A stretch of DNA of 64,000 bases, from the NCBI RefSeq assembly GCF_009372235.1, contig NZ_ML762924.1, positions 152,186 through 216,185 of the forward strand. Reading direction: 5' to 3'. Positions 52,325 through 61,832 of this stretch are shown here, piece by piece (positions within the stretch are counted from its first letter, which is position 1; the number at the start of each line of letters is the position of its first letter). The position numbers and the translations under genes were made by a program. The notes beneath the pieces are model-generated. The model made no database searches and was not told the DNA's origin. It was given only the letters and a program-made list of their open reading frames with translations. This DNA comes from Dickeya oryzae (GTDB lineage: Bacteria > Pseudomonadota > Gammaproteobacteria > Enterobacterales > Enterobacteriaceae).

Positions 52325-53884
52325 TTACTTGAACTCAGCCTGATCGAAAATCAGAGAACCGTCCGCCAGCATGTAAACGCCAGACAGATTTTTCACTTTA
52401 CCGACCAGGTTGTCCGGTACACCCAGGAACACCACCGGCGCGTCTTTCCAGATCAGTTTCTGGGCATCGGCATACGCGGCAGCACGTTTGCTGTTATCTG
52501 AGGTAGCCAGACCGGCGACGATAGCTTTGTCCACATCCGGGTTACTGTAGTAAGACACGTTATAGGCTTTCGGCACCCAGGATTCTGTCGCGAACAGCGG
52601 ACGCAGCGCCCAGTCGGCATCGCCGGTAGACGGTGACCAGCCACCGTAGTACAAGTCGAATTCAGCCTGTTTCGGGTCTTTCACGCCGAACAGTTTTTCG
52701 TTGCGGGTACCGGAGTCCATCGGGGTCACGGTGACTTTGATGCCGACCTGCTCAAGCTGCTGTTTGAAGAACTGCGCACTGCGAATGTAGTCGGTACGGT
52801 TGGTGGTCCACAGTTTCAGTTCCAGCCCTTTTTCGTAACCGGCTTCTTTTAACAGTTCCTTCGCTTTCGCAGGGCTGTAGGTATAGTTCGGCTCGCTCTG
52901 GCTGGAGAAGAACTGCACGCGCGGTGCCATGGCGGAGGCGGCAGGCAGACCCATACCGGCGAAACCCACTCTCAGCCACATAGTCCGGTTGATGGCATAG
53001 TTCAGCGCCTGGCGTACCCGCACGTCACTCAGCGGGCCGTGTTGGGTGTTGATAGCCATATAGAACAGATAGATGCTGGGGTCACGCTGGATAGCCAGCT
53101 TGGTGTCATCTTCAACGGTTTTCACCAGGTCGGACGGCAGCGGGTAGATAGCGTCAGACTGGCCGGATTTCAAGGCAGCGACGCGGGTGGCGTCTTCCGG
53201 CGACGGGTAGAAGGTCACGTTATCCACTTTCGGCCAGCCTTTCTGCCAGTAGTTGTCGTATTTGGTCAGTTTGACGTCTTTGCCCTGCTGCCATTCGACA
53301 AACTTGAACGGACCGGTACCGACCGGGTGTACGCGCAACTGGGTTTCATCCGGGTACTGTTGCAACGCGGCCGGGCTGTGCATCACCGCAGACGGATGCG
53401 CCAGGGTGTTGATAAATGCACCGAAGGATTTATTCAGCTCGATTTTGACCTGTGTCGGCGATACGACCGTCACACTCTTGATCATATTAAACAGGCTGTT
53501 GCGCTTGAGCCCTTTGCTCTGGTCGGCCAGACGGTCAAGGTTAGCTTTGACTGCATCCGCGTTGAACGGTGTACCGTCCTGAAAGGTCACGCCCTCGCGC
53601 AGCGTGATGGTGTATTCGGTCGCATCGGCGTTGCCGGTGTAACCGGTTGCCAGTTGCGGTACCAGCTTCATCTGGTCATCGAACTGGAACAGACGCTCAA
53701 AGATCCCGCTCTGGATGGAGTAACTCAGGGTATCCGAGGTGTCGTGCGGATCCAGCCCGGTGATGTCAGCGTACATGGAAATGCGCAGATCCTGAGCCTG
53801 GGCGGCAGCGGCGGCTAAACACAATGACAGCCCAAGTGCGACAGCGGAACGACGTGAAGTTACTGCGGGTAGTAACGATTTCAT
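52325..53884 (-). CDS. gsiB: Peptide/glutathione-binding protein, GsiB-like
   Basis: 519 residues with a Sec signal peptide ending AAAAAQAQD. SBP_bac_5 fold. Segments FQDGTPFNADAVKANLDR, the ADWALRPLFA stretch and FIN-LAHPSAVM are close to E. coli GsiB, which binds glutathione. The binding loops may have changed, given the D-peptide enzymes next door. A gap of 215 bases separates it from the ATPase gene upstream; it includes a 17-bp tandem repeat. Confidence 0.85.
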   Translation of the reverse strand: MKSLLPAVTSRRSAVALGLSLCLAAAAAQAQDLRISMYADITGLDPHDTSDTLSYSIQSGIFERLFQFDDQMKLVPQLATGYTGNADATEYTITLREGVTFQDGTPFNADAVKANLDRLADQSKGLKRNSLFNMIKSVTVVSPTQVKIELNKSFGAFINTLAHPSAVMHSPAALQQYPDETQLRVHPVGTGPFKFVEWQQGKDVKLTKYDNYWQKGWPKVDNVTFYPSPEDATRVAALKSGQSDAIYPLPSDLVKTVEDDTKLAIQRDPSIYLFYMAINTQHGPLSDVRVRQALNYAINRTMWLRVGFAGMGLPAASAMAPRVQFFSSQSEPNYTYSPAKAKELLKEAGYEKGLELKLWTTNRTDYIRSAQFFKQQLEQVGIKVTVTPMDSGTRNEKLFGVKDPKQAEFDLYYGGWSPSTGDADWALRPLFATESWVPKAYNVSYYSNPDVDKAIVAGLATSDNSKRAAAYADAQKLIWKDAPVVFLGVPDNLVGKVKNLSGVYMLADGSLIFDQAEFK

Positions 53885-54064
53885 GGTGTCTCCTGTAAAT
53901 GGTTTGTGTTGCTGGTTGTTGTGCTGCTTTCTATTATTGTTTGTTTTTATTACTGTTTAATTTTCACCGTGGTCAGTACGTTGCCGACGTGGTGACTGCT
54001 CTCAGGCAGTTAGGGTGTCCCTGGTGTTGGACGGTGCTACGGTTTACGACTGACGAGCAATAAT

Positions 54065-54098
54065 GTCTTACGGTCAATAACGTCTTACGGTCAATAAC
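54065..54098. repeat. 17-bp tandem direct repeat
   Basis: GTCTTACGGTCAATAAC occurs twice in a row, with the start of a third copy running into the stop codon of the ATPase gene. Two units are too few for a CRISPR array. Confidence 0.9.
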
Positions 54099-54099
54099 G

Positions 54100-55992
54100 T
54101 CAGGCCCCTGTTGATGGCGACCCGAACCCGGCTTCGCTGACCCAATGGTGCGGGGCGACTTCGCGGTAGCGGGCTTTTTCCACCACCTCGTTCGCTTTAC
54201 GCAACGGTGAGGGAATTTCGCTGTCGTCCAGTTCACGGGTATAGCGACGGTCAGGGTCGGCGATCGGTACCGAGGCCAGCAGACGCCGGGTGTACGGATG
54301 CTGCGGGTTGTTGAACACCGACTGACGCGGGCCGATTTCCACTATTTGACCGAGGTACATCACGGCCACGCGGTTGGCGATGCGTTCCACCACCGCCATG
54401 TCATGGGAGATGAAAATCCATGACACGCCGGTCTTCTGTTGTAAGTCCATCATCAGGTTGACCACCTGTGCCTGAATCGACACATCGAGCGCCGACACAG
54501 CCTCGTCAGCAATGATCACCTGAGGGTGCAGCGCCATCGCACGGGCAATGGCGATACGTTGACGCTGGCCGCCGGAAAATTCGTGCGGATAGCGCTGTGC
54601 GTGTTCCGGTTGCAGGCCGACGCTTTTCAGTAGCGCCTGCACCTGCGGGGTGGCGTCTTCCAGCGACTTCACCAGCCCGTGCAGCAGCAGCGGCTCGGCA
54701 ATGGTGAAACCTACCGTCAGACGGGGGTTGAGCGAGGCGTAAGGGTCCTGAAACACCATCTGCATTTTGCGGCGCAACGGCTGGAAGTCGCGGTCATGTA
54801 AACCGGCAATCTCCTGACCGTCGAACAACAGGCTATCCGTCTGGCTTTCCACCAGACGCAGCAGCGCCCGCCCGGTGGTGGATTTACCACAGCCGGACTC
54901 GCCGACGATCGCCAGCGTTTCCCCCGGCCAGACGGCGAAATCAATTTGCTCTACCGCATGTACCCGGTGGGTGACGGAAGAGAAAATGCCGCTGCGGATG
55001 GGGTAGTACACTTTCAGGCCACGAATATCGAGCAACGGCGGAGCGTCATAACGCGCGGTCATGTGATCCGGTTCCGCCGTCGCGTTTTGCTGCCCCAGCA
55101 ATGGGAAGCGCCTGGGCCAGGCGCTGTCGCGCATATCGCCCAGTCGCGGTACTGCCGCCAGCAGTGCCTTGGTGTAGTCGTGCTGCGGACGATTGAAGAT
55201 ATCCTCGACCCGGCCTTGTTCCACCACCTCACCGCGATACATCACCACCACGCGGTCCGCGATTTCCGCCACCACGCCCATGTCGTGGGTAATGAACAAC
55301 ACTGACATATTGCTCTGGCGTTGCAGGTTGCGCAGGATTTGCAGGATGCGTGCCTGTACCGTCACGTCCAGCGCGGTGGTGGGTTCGTCGGCGATCAGTA
55401 ACTGTGGGTCGCAGACCAGCGCCTGGGCTATCATCACCCGCTGGCGCATCCCGCCGGACAGCGAATGCGGATAGCTGTTCATCACCCGGTCGATATCCGC
55501 GATCCGCACTTTGCGCAACAGTTCGCGTGCTTTGCTATCGGCGCTGGCCGTGTCGCACATGTGGTGGTCGAGCAAGGCCTCGGTGAGTTGATCACCCACT
55601 TTCAGCACCGGGTTGAGGGAGGTCATCGGCTCCTGAAAGATCATCGCCATATCGCGACCGCGCAGGCGGCGACGGGCATCGTCTTTCAGGCTCAGCAGGT
55701 CATGGCGGCGACCGGTGCTATCGGTAAAGCGAATGCCGCCACGTTCAATTCGGGCGGATGAGGCCAGCAGCCCCATGACCGTCAGCGACGTGACGGATTT
55801 GCCGGAGCCGCTCTCGCCGACCACGGCGACCACTTCCCCTTTGTTGAGGCTGAAGGATACGCCCTTGAGCGCCAGATGGGTGCCAGAGCGACCGCTGAAG
55901 CTAACGCTCAGGTCGTCTATCTCCAGCACCGGCTGCGGTGTCGGGGCAGAGGCCGTCGCAGCAGGGATTGCGGTTAGGGTGGTATCCGTCAT
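54100..55992 (-). CDS. gsiA: Fused double ABC ATPase, GsiA-like
   Basis: 630 residues: two complete ATPase halves in one chain, as in GsiA. First half Walker A GESGSGKS near 60, signature LSGGMRQR and LLIADEPTTALD. Second half GESGCGKST, LSGGQRQ-like FSGGQRQR and IIADEAVSALD. Each half ends with an oligopeptide-transporter C-terminal segment (HPYTRRLLASVP). The ATG at 55992 follows CCGGAG by five bases; an upstream GTG at 56016 overlaps the epimerase stop. In E. coli gsiA lies before gsiBCD, as here. Confidence 0.88.
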   Translation of the reverse strand: MTDTTLTAIPAATASAPTPQPVLEIDDLSVSFSGRSGTHLALKGVSFSLNKGEVVAVVGESGSGKSVTSLTVMGLLASSARIERGGIRFTDSTGRRHDLLSLKDDARRRLRGRDMAMIFQEPMTSLNPVLKVGDQLTEALLDHHMCDTASADSKARELLRKVRIADIDRVMNSYPHSLSGGMRQRVMIAQALVCDPQLLIADEPTTALDVTVQARILQILRNLQRQSNMSVLFITHDMGVVAEIADRVVVMYRGEVVEQGRVEDIFNRPQHDYTKALLAAVPRLGDMRDSAWPRRFPLLGQQNATAEPDHMTARYDAPPLLDIRGLKVYYPIRSGIFSSVTHRVHAVEQIDFAVWPGETLAIVGESGCGKSTTGRALLRLVESQTDSLLFDGQEIAGLHDRDFQPLRRKMQMVFQDPYASLNPRLTVGFTIAEPLLLHGLVKSLEDATPQVQALLKSVGLQPEHAQRYPHEFSGGQRQRIAIARAMALHPQVIIADEAVSALDVSIQAQVVNLMMDLQQKTGVSWIFISHDMAVVERIANRVAVMYLGQIVEIGPRQSVFNNPQHPYTRRLLASVPIADPDRRYTRELDDSEIPSPLRKANEVVEKARYREVAPHHWVSEAGFGSPSTGA

Positions 55993-56012
55993 CGTCACTC
56001 CGGTAGGTTCTG

Positions 56013-56978
56013 TCACAGCCAGATGCGGCCAAGGTTATACGTCAGGTAAGGCGAGCTGTCGGCGGCCAGCCAAATCGGGCCATCCAGATCAACGTGTTCG
56101 GCCGCCAGCGCCACCGGCAGAGCGGCTTCCATCGCCAGCGAGGAGCCGAGCATGCAGCCAACCATGATGCGCAGGTCGTGCTGACGTGCCTGCGCCACCA
56201 TCGACAGTGCTTCGGTCAGCCCGCCGCATTTGTCCAGCTTGATGTTGATCATCTCGTAGCGGTCGCACAGCGCGGCGATGTCACCCCGGTGGTGGCAGCT
56301 TTCATCGGCGCATACCGCGATCGCGTGTTCAAACGTCGCCAGCGCGCTGTCCTGTCCGGCAGGTAACGGCTGCTCGACCATCGCGATGCGATGAGCGGCT
56401 AACTGGCGCAGCAACGATTCCAGATCCAACCCGCTCCAGGCTTCATTGGCATCGACAATCAACGTGACATTGGGTGCCGCCTGACGGATTGCCGCCACTT
56501 TTTCCAGAATCTGATCCCGGTCGAGCTTGATCTTCAATAACAACGCGCCGCGCGATACCGCGTCTTTGGCGGCATTCGCCATATTTTCCAGTGTGTCTAG
56601 GCTCAGGGTCTCGGCGGTAATGATCGACTGCGGTGGTGCGATGGCGAGGTGCTGCCACAGCGTTTGCCGGGCAAGCGCGGCATTCAGTCGCCACAGGGCG
56701 CAGTCCAGGGCGTTGCGGGCCGATCCCGGCGGCAATGACTGTTGCAGTGCTTCCAGACTGATACCGTTTTCCACTGCCTGACGCACGGTTTCCAACTGGC
56801 GGGTGACGCTGTCGGCCGTTTCCTGATAGTGCGCGGTGGGCGTGCATTCCCCACGGCCAATAAAGCCACGCTCTTCCAGTGTGACCCGCACCACGGTGAC
56901 GGCGGTACGGGTGCCGCGGGAGATGGCGAACGGACGGGCCAGCGGCAGCTCTACGGTTTCAATTTGCATCTGTCGCAT
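56013..56978 (-). CDS. Enolase-superfamily epimerase (DgcA / L-Ala-D/L-Glu epimerase type)
   Basis: 321 residues, muconate-lactonising-enzyme subgroup. Catalytic Lys149-x-Lys151 (KIK), metal ligands Asp176 (VDANEAW), Glu202 (VEQPL) and Asp225 (ADES), and the second-side Lys247/Lys250 region (NIKLDKCGG) are in place. E. coli YcjG, with the same build, epimerises L-Ala-D-Glu from peptidoglycan. A sister group, DgcA, epimerises N-acetyl-D-glutamate and is always found with a DUF1611 partner, DgcN. The DUF1611 gene lies four bases upstream here, so the DgcA role is quite possible; sequence by eye cannot separate the two. Confidence 0.82.
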   Translation of the reverse strand: MRQMQIETVELPLARPFAISRGTRTAVTVVRVTLEERGFIGRGECTPTAHYQETADSVTRQLETVRQAVENGISLEALQQSLPPGSARNALDCALWRLNAALARQTLWQHLAIAPPQSIITAETLSLDTLENMANAAKDAVSRGALLLKIKLDRDQILEKVAAIRQAAPNVTLIVDANEAWSGLDLESLLRQLAAHRIAMVEQPLPAGQDSALATFEHAIAVCADESCHHRGDIAALCDRYEMINIKLDKCGGLTEALSMVAQARQHDLRIMVGCMLGSSLAMEAALPVALAAEHVDLDGPIWLAADSSPYLTYNLGRIWL

Positions 56979-56982
56979 CGGG

Positions 56983-57990
56983 TTATCCCTGAGTTTTCAG
57001 CAGCGTCGCAATGTCATCAATACCGAAGCGGATCGGGTCGGTGGCAGGAACACCGAAGCGTTCGCTCAGGCCACGGCAGTACTCATGCGCTTCCTGTTCG
57101 CCATAGTTGGAGGTGTTGATGGCGAAGCCCGCCAGTTGCACATCCGGGTTGGTTACACGGGCGGCGCGCAGGCAGGCATCCACACACTCATCCAGTTCCA
57201 CCATCGGTTGATGCGGCAGATGGCGCATGTGCGGGCGACCCATTTCATGGCACATCACCAGCCAGTGTGGCTGAGCACCGTGGATAAGACCGGTGGTAAC
57301 CCCAGCGTAGGACGGATGAAACAACGACCCCTGACCTTCAACGATGTCCCAGTGGTCATCGTCATTGGCAGGAGACAACGCTTCTGCCGCACCAGCGATA
57401 AAATCGGCGATCACGGCGTCAATGGCGATGCCGTCGCCCGCTACCAGCACCCCGGTTTGACCGGTGGCACGGAAATCCGCCTTCATTCCCTGTGCACGCA
57501 TGGCGGCTTCCAGCGCCAGCGAGGTATACATTTTGCCAACCGAGCAGTCGGTACCGACGGTCAGTACGCGTTTACCGCTGCGTTTCTTACCACTGCCGAC
57601 GGTTAATTCCGGGCGCATGTGGCGAATATCGAACAGCGCTACCTGATGCTGCTCTGCCAGCGCCTGTAAACCGGGGACATCAATCAGCCGCTGGTGCAGG
57701 CCATTGGCAATGTTCATACCGGCTTCGATGGCGGCACGCACGGTGTCCAGCCAGTGTGGTGGCAGAAAGCCACCGGCGTTGGCGGTACCCAGTACCAGCG
57801 TTTTAGCGCCACGTGCCACCGCGGTGGGGATATCCAGATCATCGAGCCCCAGAGACACCGTGCTGCCCGGCAGGCGTAACTGGCCTACACACTGTTCGGG
57901 GCGCCAGGTGTGAATACCGCGTGCCGTTTTCACCGCCAGCGGGTCGGTCACATCGCCAAGAAAAAGCAGGTAAGGTTGTGGAATCAGCAT
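56983..57990 (-). CDS. DUF1611 protein, DgcN-like (D-glutamate N-acetyltransferase?)
   Basis: 335 residues of the DUF1611 family. A P-loop-like TVGTDCSVGKMYTSL near 144-158 and a conserved N-terminal Rossmann-like half are visible. In marine bacteria a member, DgcN, acetylates D-glutamate, and the neighbouring epimerase DgcA then makes N-acetyl-L-glutamate. The same gene pair occurs here, heading an operon for import and hydrolysis of peptides. First gene of the minus-strand operon; a leader of about 250 bases precedes it without another gene. Confidence 0.75.
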   Translation of the reverse strand: MLIPQPYLLFLGDVTDPLAVKTARGIHTWRPEQCVGQLRLPGSTVSLGLDDLDIPTAVARGAKTLVLGTANAGGFLPPHWLDTVRAAIEAGMNIANGLHQRLIDVPGLQALAEQHQVALFDIRHMRPELTVGSGKKRSGKRVLTVGTDCSVGKMYTSLALEAAMRAQGMKADFRATGQTGVLVAGDGIAIDAVIADFIAGAAEALSPANDDDHWDIVEGQGSLFHPSYAGVTTGLIHGAQPHWLVMCHEMGRPHMRHLPHQPMVELDECVDACLRAARVTNPDVQLAGFAINTSNYGEQEAHEYCRGLSERFGVPATDPIRFGIDDIATLLKTQG

Positions 57991-58241
57991 GATGTCTTAT
58001 CCGTGGTTGCATAGTGATGACATGAGAGAAGATGTCTATGACTATTCCACGATGCTTTTTTTCTGACGAATGCTTGTTTATGGGTAGGGTATAACCTGAT
58101 GTTATGGGGTTGTTTTTAATTAGTTATTTGTTATTTAATGATTTTTTCTTTCAAATACCCGCAAGGTATACCGGCGGGTTATGCCAATACAGGCAGATCA
58201 AAATCTTTTGTATTGACGGAAAACCCGTTGAGGGATCGTGT

Positions 58242-58574
58242 CTAGCCGATCATAAACCCCACCAACAGGCTCAATGCCGTGACTACCACCATCAGCATCA
58301 GCGATTGCATCATCCGTATGGATTGCCGGGTACAAGGGTGACCATGGCGCTGCAGAGCGCGCAATCGCAGACGCGACCAGATATACGTGACCAGCGCCAT
58401 CACCAGCAGGAACAACCCGGTGGCCAGCATCAGCGGCTCTGTCGTGATCGAACCGGCTTTGAGCAGTAAAAGGCTGTTGATCAGCAGTACAAAGGCGGTA
58501 CGCGACCAGGCAAGCCGCGTGCGCTCCGGTTGCAGGCCAGGATCACGCGACGGGGTATCGGCAGGTGCGGTCAT
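58242..58574 (-). CDS. DUF202 membrane protein
   Basis: 110 residues with three transmembrane helices (about 25-41, 47-66, 88-108) and the family start LQPERTRLAWSRTAFVLL. Similar to the YidG group of small inner-membrane proteins. Function unknown. Overlaps no gene; its partner lies five bases upstream. Confidence 0.8.
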   Translation of the reverse strand: MTAPADTPSRDPGLQPERTRLAWSRTAFVLLINSLLLLKAGSITTEPLMLATGLFLLVMALVTYIWSRLRLRALQRHGHPCTRQSIRMMQSLMLMVVVTALSLLVGFMIG

Positions 58575-58579
58575 GGCGG

Positions 58580-58981
58580 TTACATCAGCAGGATAATCAG
58601 CGCCAGTGCCACTGACGTCAGGCTCACGACGCTGGCGACGGCGACGAGCAGACGGGTATACGGCAGCGCCTGCCCGGTACGCATCGCCCGCTCGTTATCG
58701 GCCCAGCGTTGGTAAGCCATCCACGCCAGCAGCGCCGCTGCCAGCGCCAGAAAGGCTGAAATACCGGCCCGGATGGTGGGTGACCCCAGCGTGGGGGCAA
58801 ACTGGTCAATGGCGATGGCACCGGCCAGAAACGCCAGCGCGGTACGAATCCAGGCCAGAAAGGTGCGCTCGTTAGCCAGCGAAAAGCGATAATCCGGCGT
58901 TGTTCCCTGTTGCTGCCAGGGAATTTTCTTACCTGACGGCGTGGGTGAAGGTGGTGAAGAGACGGAATCACTCATGAACAT
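58580..58981 (-). CDS. DUF202 membrane protein (YidH-like)
   Basis: 133 residues, three helices after a polar N-terminus; contains FSLANERTFLAWIRTALAFL, the family signature. Occurs with a second DUF202 gene, as yidH/yidG do in E. coli. The start may be the ATG at 58981 or at 58975. Function unknown. Confidence 0.82.
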   Translation of the reverse strand: MFMSDSVSSPPSPTPSGKKIPWQQQGTTPDYRFSLANERTFLAWIRTALAFLAGAIAIDQFAPTLGSPTIRAGISAFLALAAALLAWMAYQRWADNERAMRTGQALPYTRLLVAVASVVSLTSVALALIILLM

Positions 58982-59117
58982 CAGCAGCCTGCGGATAAAT
59001 AATGCCGGTATTCTACATGGCTGACTGATGGCTCTCCAGACGATGGTACGGATGGCACCGGAAAAGTTGATGAAATTTTAATCGTGACTGGCGGTAGGCA
59101 GGGCAGGGGGAAGACCG

Positions 59118-59123
59118 TATAAT
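59118..59123 (+). promoter_or_regulatory. -10 element of the rph-pyrE promoter
   Basis: TATAAT 37 bases before the rph ATG. The -35 hexamer 17 bases upstream (TAGGCA) is poor. Confidence 0.5.
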
Positions 59124-59159
59124 GCGCGCCAGTTTAATGAACCTGCCCGGAGACGAGCC

Positions 59160-59876
59160 ATGCGCCCAACAGGCCGAAGTGCCCAGCAAATTCGCCCTCT
59201 CACATTAACCCGTCATTACACCAAACATGCTGAAGGATCGGTATTGGTGGAGTTTGGCGATACCAAAGTGCTGTGCAATGCCACGGTAGAAGAAGGGGTT
59301 CCGCGTTTCCTGAAAGGTCAGGGACAAGGCTGGATTACCGCTGAATACGGTATGCTGCCGCGAGCTACCCATAGCCGTAACGCTCGTGAAGCGGCAAAAG
59401 GTAAACAAGGTGGCCGCACGCTGGAAATTCAGCGTCTGATCGCCCGCTCGCTACGTGCTGCCGTAGACCTGAACAAATTGGGTGAATTCACCATTACGCT
59501 GGACTGCGACGTGTTGCAGGCTGATGGCGGCACCCGTACGGCCTCCATCACCGGTGCCTGCGTGGCGCTGGCGGATGCGCTAAACGGTATGGTGGCCAGC
59601 GGTAAGCTGAAAGCCAGTCCGTTGAAAGGCATGGTGGCGGCGGTCTCGGTCGGGATTGTTAATGGTGAAGCGGTGTGTGACCTGGAATACGTGGAAGATT
59701 CCGCCGCAGAAACCGATATGAACGTCGTGATGACCGAAGATGGCCGCATGATAGAGGTGCAGGGCACCGCGGAAGGTGAGCCGTTCAGCCACGACGAATT
59801 GTTGTCGTTACTGGCGCTGGCGCGTCAGGGCATCGAAGATATTGTCAGAGCGCAGAAGGCCGCCCTGGCCGATTGA
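59160..59876 (+). CDS. rph: Ribonuclease PH
   Basis: 238 residues, full length. Phosphate-dependent 3'-5' exonuclease that trims tRNA precursors. Typical N-terminus [14 protein letters not shown] and catalytic segments ([11 protein letters not shown] and [18 protein letters not shown]) are present. GGAG precedes the ATG. Translation of its end is coupled to the pyrE attenuator, ten bases after the stop codon. Confidence 0.95.
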   Translation: MRPTGRSAQQIRPLTLTRHYTKHAEGSVLVEFGDTKVLCNATVEEGVPRFLKGQGQGWITAEYGMLPRATHSRNAREAAKGKQGGRTLEIQRLIARSLRAAVDLNKLGEFTITLDCDVLQADGGTRTASITGACVALADALNGMVASGKLKASPLKGMVAAVSVGIVNGEAVCDLEYVEDSAAETDMNVVMTEDGRMIEVQGTAEGEPFSHDELLSLLALARQGIEDIVRAQKAALAD

Positions 59877-59885
59877 TTGATTGTT

Positions 59886-59911
59886 AAAGCGACCCAGGTG
59901 GTCGCTTTTTT
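59886..59911 (+). terminator. pyrE transcription attenuator
   Basis: AAAGCGACC-5-GGTCGCTTT followed by a T run, starting ten bases after the rph stop. In enterobacteria, UTP level sets how closely ribosomes follow polymerase across the end of rph, and so whether this terminator forms before pyrE. Confidence 0.88.
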
Positions 59912-59978
59912 ATGCCATCCATTTTTATGCTATGCAGTGGACGGTGGGAGCCCCACCGTCGTTACAGGAGAGGGAGTC

Positions 59979-60620
59979 ATGAAAGCCTATCAGCGTCAGT
60001 TTATCGAATTCGCACTGAGCAAGCAGGTTCTGAAGTTCGGCGAATTTACCCTGAAATCCGGGCGCATCAGCCCTTATTTCTTTAATGCCGGGTTATTTAA
60101 TACCGGGCGTGACCTGGCGTTGCTGGGGCGCTTTTACGCTGAAGCGCTGGTGGATGCCAATGTGGAGTTTGACGTGCTGTTTGGCCCGGCTTACAAGGGG
60201 ATTCCGATTGCTACCACGACGGCGGTGGCGCTGGCGGAACACCATGACCGTGATGTGCCCTACTGCTTTAACCGTAAAGAAGCCAAGGATCATGGCGAAG
60301 GCGGCAATCTGGTCGGTAGCCCGCTGAAAGGCCGCATCATGCTGGTGGACGATGTGATTACCGCTGGTACGGCTATCCGCGAATCGATGGATATCATCGC
60401 CGCCCAAGGGGCAACGCTGGCAGGGGTGCTGATTGCGCTCGACCGGCAGGAGCGTGGTCGTGGCGACCTGTCCGCGATTCAGGAAGTGGAGCGCGACTAT
60501 CAGTGCAATGTGACGTCCATCATCACGCTGGGCGACCTGATTAGCTGGCTGGCGGAAAAACCGGAAATGGCTGCGCATCTGGACGCGGTGAACGCTTACC
60601 GTGCGCAATTTGGCGTATAA
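59979..60620 (+). CDS. pyrE: Orotate phosphoribosyltransferase
   Basis: 213 residues, same as E. coli PyrE. Start ATG with GAGAGGGAG upstream; the frame open from 59877 runs through the attenuator. Converts orotate and PRPP to OMP in pyrimidine synthesis. The PRPP-binding motif [17 protein letters not shown] is intact. Confidence 0.95.
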   Translation: MKAYQRQFIEFALSKQVLKFGEFTLKSGRISPYFFNAGLFNTGRDLALLGRFYAEALVDANVEFDVLFGPAYKGIPIATTTAVALAEHHDRDVPYCFNRKEAKDHGEGGNLVGSPLKGRIMLVDDVITAGTAIRESMDIIAAQGATLAGVLIALDRQERGRGDLSAIQEVERDYQCNVTSIITLGDLISWLAEKPEMAAHLDAVNAYRAQFGV

Positions 60621-60642
60621 CCGGGCGGAAATGAAATAAGCG

Positions 60643-60661
60643 GCGTGGCGATGCGCCACGC
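60643..60661. terminator. Hairpin between convergent pyrE and slmA
   Basis: GCGTGGCG-3-CGCCACGC, an 8-bp stem without T run. Probably an mRNA end structure for both genes. Confidence 0.45.
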
Positions 60662-60668
60662 GGTGCGT

Positions 60669-61265
60669 TTACTGAAGCTGGGCGGCCAGCAAGGGCCAGC
60701 GGGTTTCGAAATCCTGCGTGGGCAGGGTACGGAACTCGGAGCGGGTAAAGCGGGAAAGCATCCCTTCGCAGAACGCCAGTAACTGGCTTGCCAGCAACGT
60801 TTCGTCATGGCGAAACGCTTCACCGCCGCGTAGTTTGTGTTCGCGCAGTACCTGACGCAATTGCGATTCAATGCGGTCAAACAGTTGGTTGATGCGGCCC
60901 TGCAACCGGTCCTGTTCGAACATCAGCGCATGACCGGTGAGAATGCGCGTCAGACCGGGGTTTTTCTCGGCAAAGCCGAGGATCAGCAACAAAATGAGCC
61001 GTAGCCGATTAAAGGTGTCTTTTTCATCCTGCAGGATCAGGTTAATACGGGTGGTCAGGCTGTCTTCAATAAATTCGATCAGGCTGTCAAACATGCGTGT
61101 TTTGCTGGGAAAGTGCCGATAAAGAGCGGCTTCTGAAACGCCAACGGTGGCGGCCAGCTTAGCGGTAGTGATGCGTTGACTGCCATCGCTGGATTCCAGC
61201 ATCTGCGCCAGTGCCTGCAGAATTTCCTCGCGACGGTTCCTTTTCGTATTTTCTTTCTCTGCCAT
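60669..61265 (-). CDS. slmA: Nucleoid-occlusion factor SlmA
   Basis: 198 residues from the ATG at 61265, same as E. coli. TetR-family helix-turn-helix ([20 protein letters not shown]) and the SlmA-specific C-terminal domain. Binds specific chromosomal sites and blocks FtsZ ring formation over the nucleoid. Confidence 0.94.
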   Translation of the reverse strand: MAEKENTKRNRREEILQALAQMLESSDGSQRITTAKLAATVGVSEAALYRHFPSKTRMFDSLIEFIEDSLTTRINLILQDEKDTFNRLRLILLLILGFAEKNPGLTRILTGHALMFEQDRLQGRINQLFDRIESQLRQVLREHKLRGGEAFRHDETLLASQLLAFCEGMLSRFTRSEFRTLPTQDFETRWPLLAAQLQ

Positions 61266-61373
61266 GTCAGAAAAGACCCTTGATAAAAATGTGACGGACA
61301 AACACCAGATAGCGCCACAGTCGCATCAACGCTGTGGCTTTATAATTTTCCTGGGAGGCAGGGATAACGCGTA

Positions 61374-61832
61374 TCAGTGGCGACCGGAATGGCCGAAACC
61401 ACCTTCTCCCCGCTCGCTGTCGACGAAATCGTTAACCAGATTGAATTCGGCCTGTACTACCGGTACGAACACCATCTGGGCGATGCGCTCGCCGGGTTCA
61501 ATGGTGAAAGACTGACTGCCACGGTTCCATACCGACACCATCAACTGCCCCTGATAGTCGGAATCGATAAGCCCCACCAGATTACCCAGCACCACACCGT
61601 GTTTGTGACCGAGGCCGGAGCGAGGCAGGATCACCGCCGCCAATGACGGGTCGGCGATATGGATAGCCAAACCGGTCGGTACCAGTGTGGTTTCGCCAGC
61701 GGCCAGCACGATAGCGCTGTCCAGACAGGCGCGTAAATCCAGCCCGGCAGAGCCTGGGGTCGCATAGGTTGGCAGCGGGAACTGTTGCCCGATACGCGTA
61801 TCAAGAATTTTTACGTCGATTTTTTTCATCAT
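61374..61832 (-). CDS. dut: Deoxyuridine 5'-triphosphate nucleotidohydrolase
   Basis: 152 residues from [11 protein letters not shown], same as E. coli Dut; the upstream extension lies inside coaBC. Trimeric dUTPase motifs are present: [42 protein letters not shown] and the C-terminal [10 protein letters not shown] that closes the active site. Overlaps the end of coaBC by 32 bases. Confidence 0.95.
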   Translation of the reverse strand: MMKKIDVKILDTRIGQQFPLPTYATPGSAGLDLRACLDSAIVLAAGETTLVPTGLAIHIADPSLAAVILPRSGLGHKHGVVLGNLVGLIDSDYQGQLMVSVWNRGSQSFTIEPGERIAQMVFVPVVQAEFNLVNDFVDSERGEGGFGHSGRH

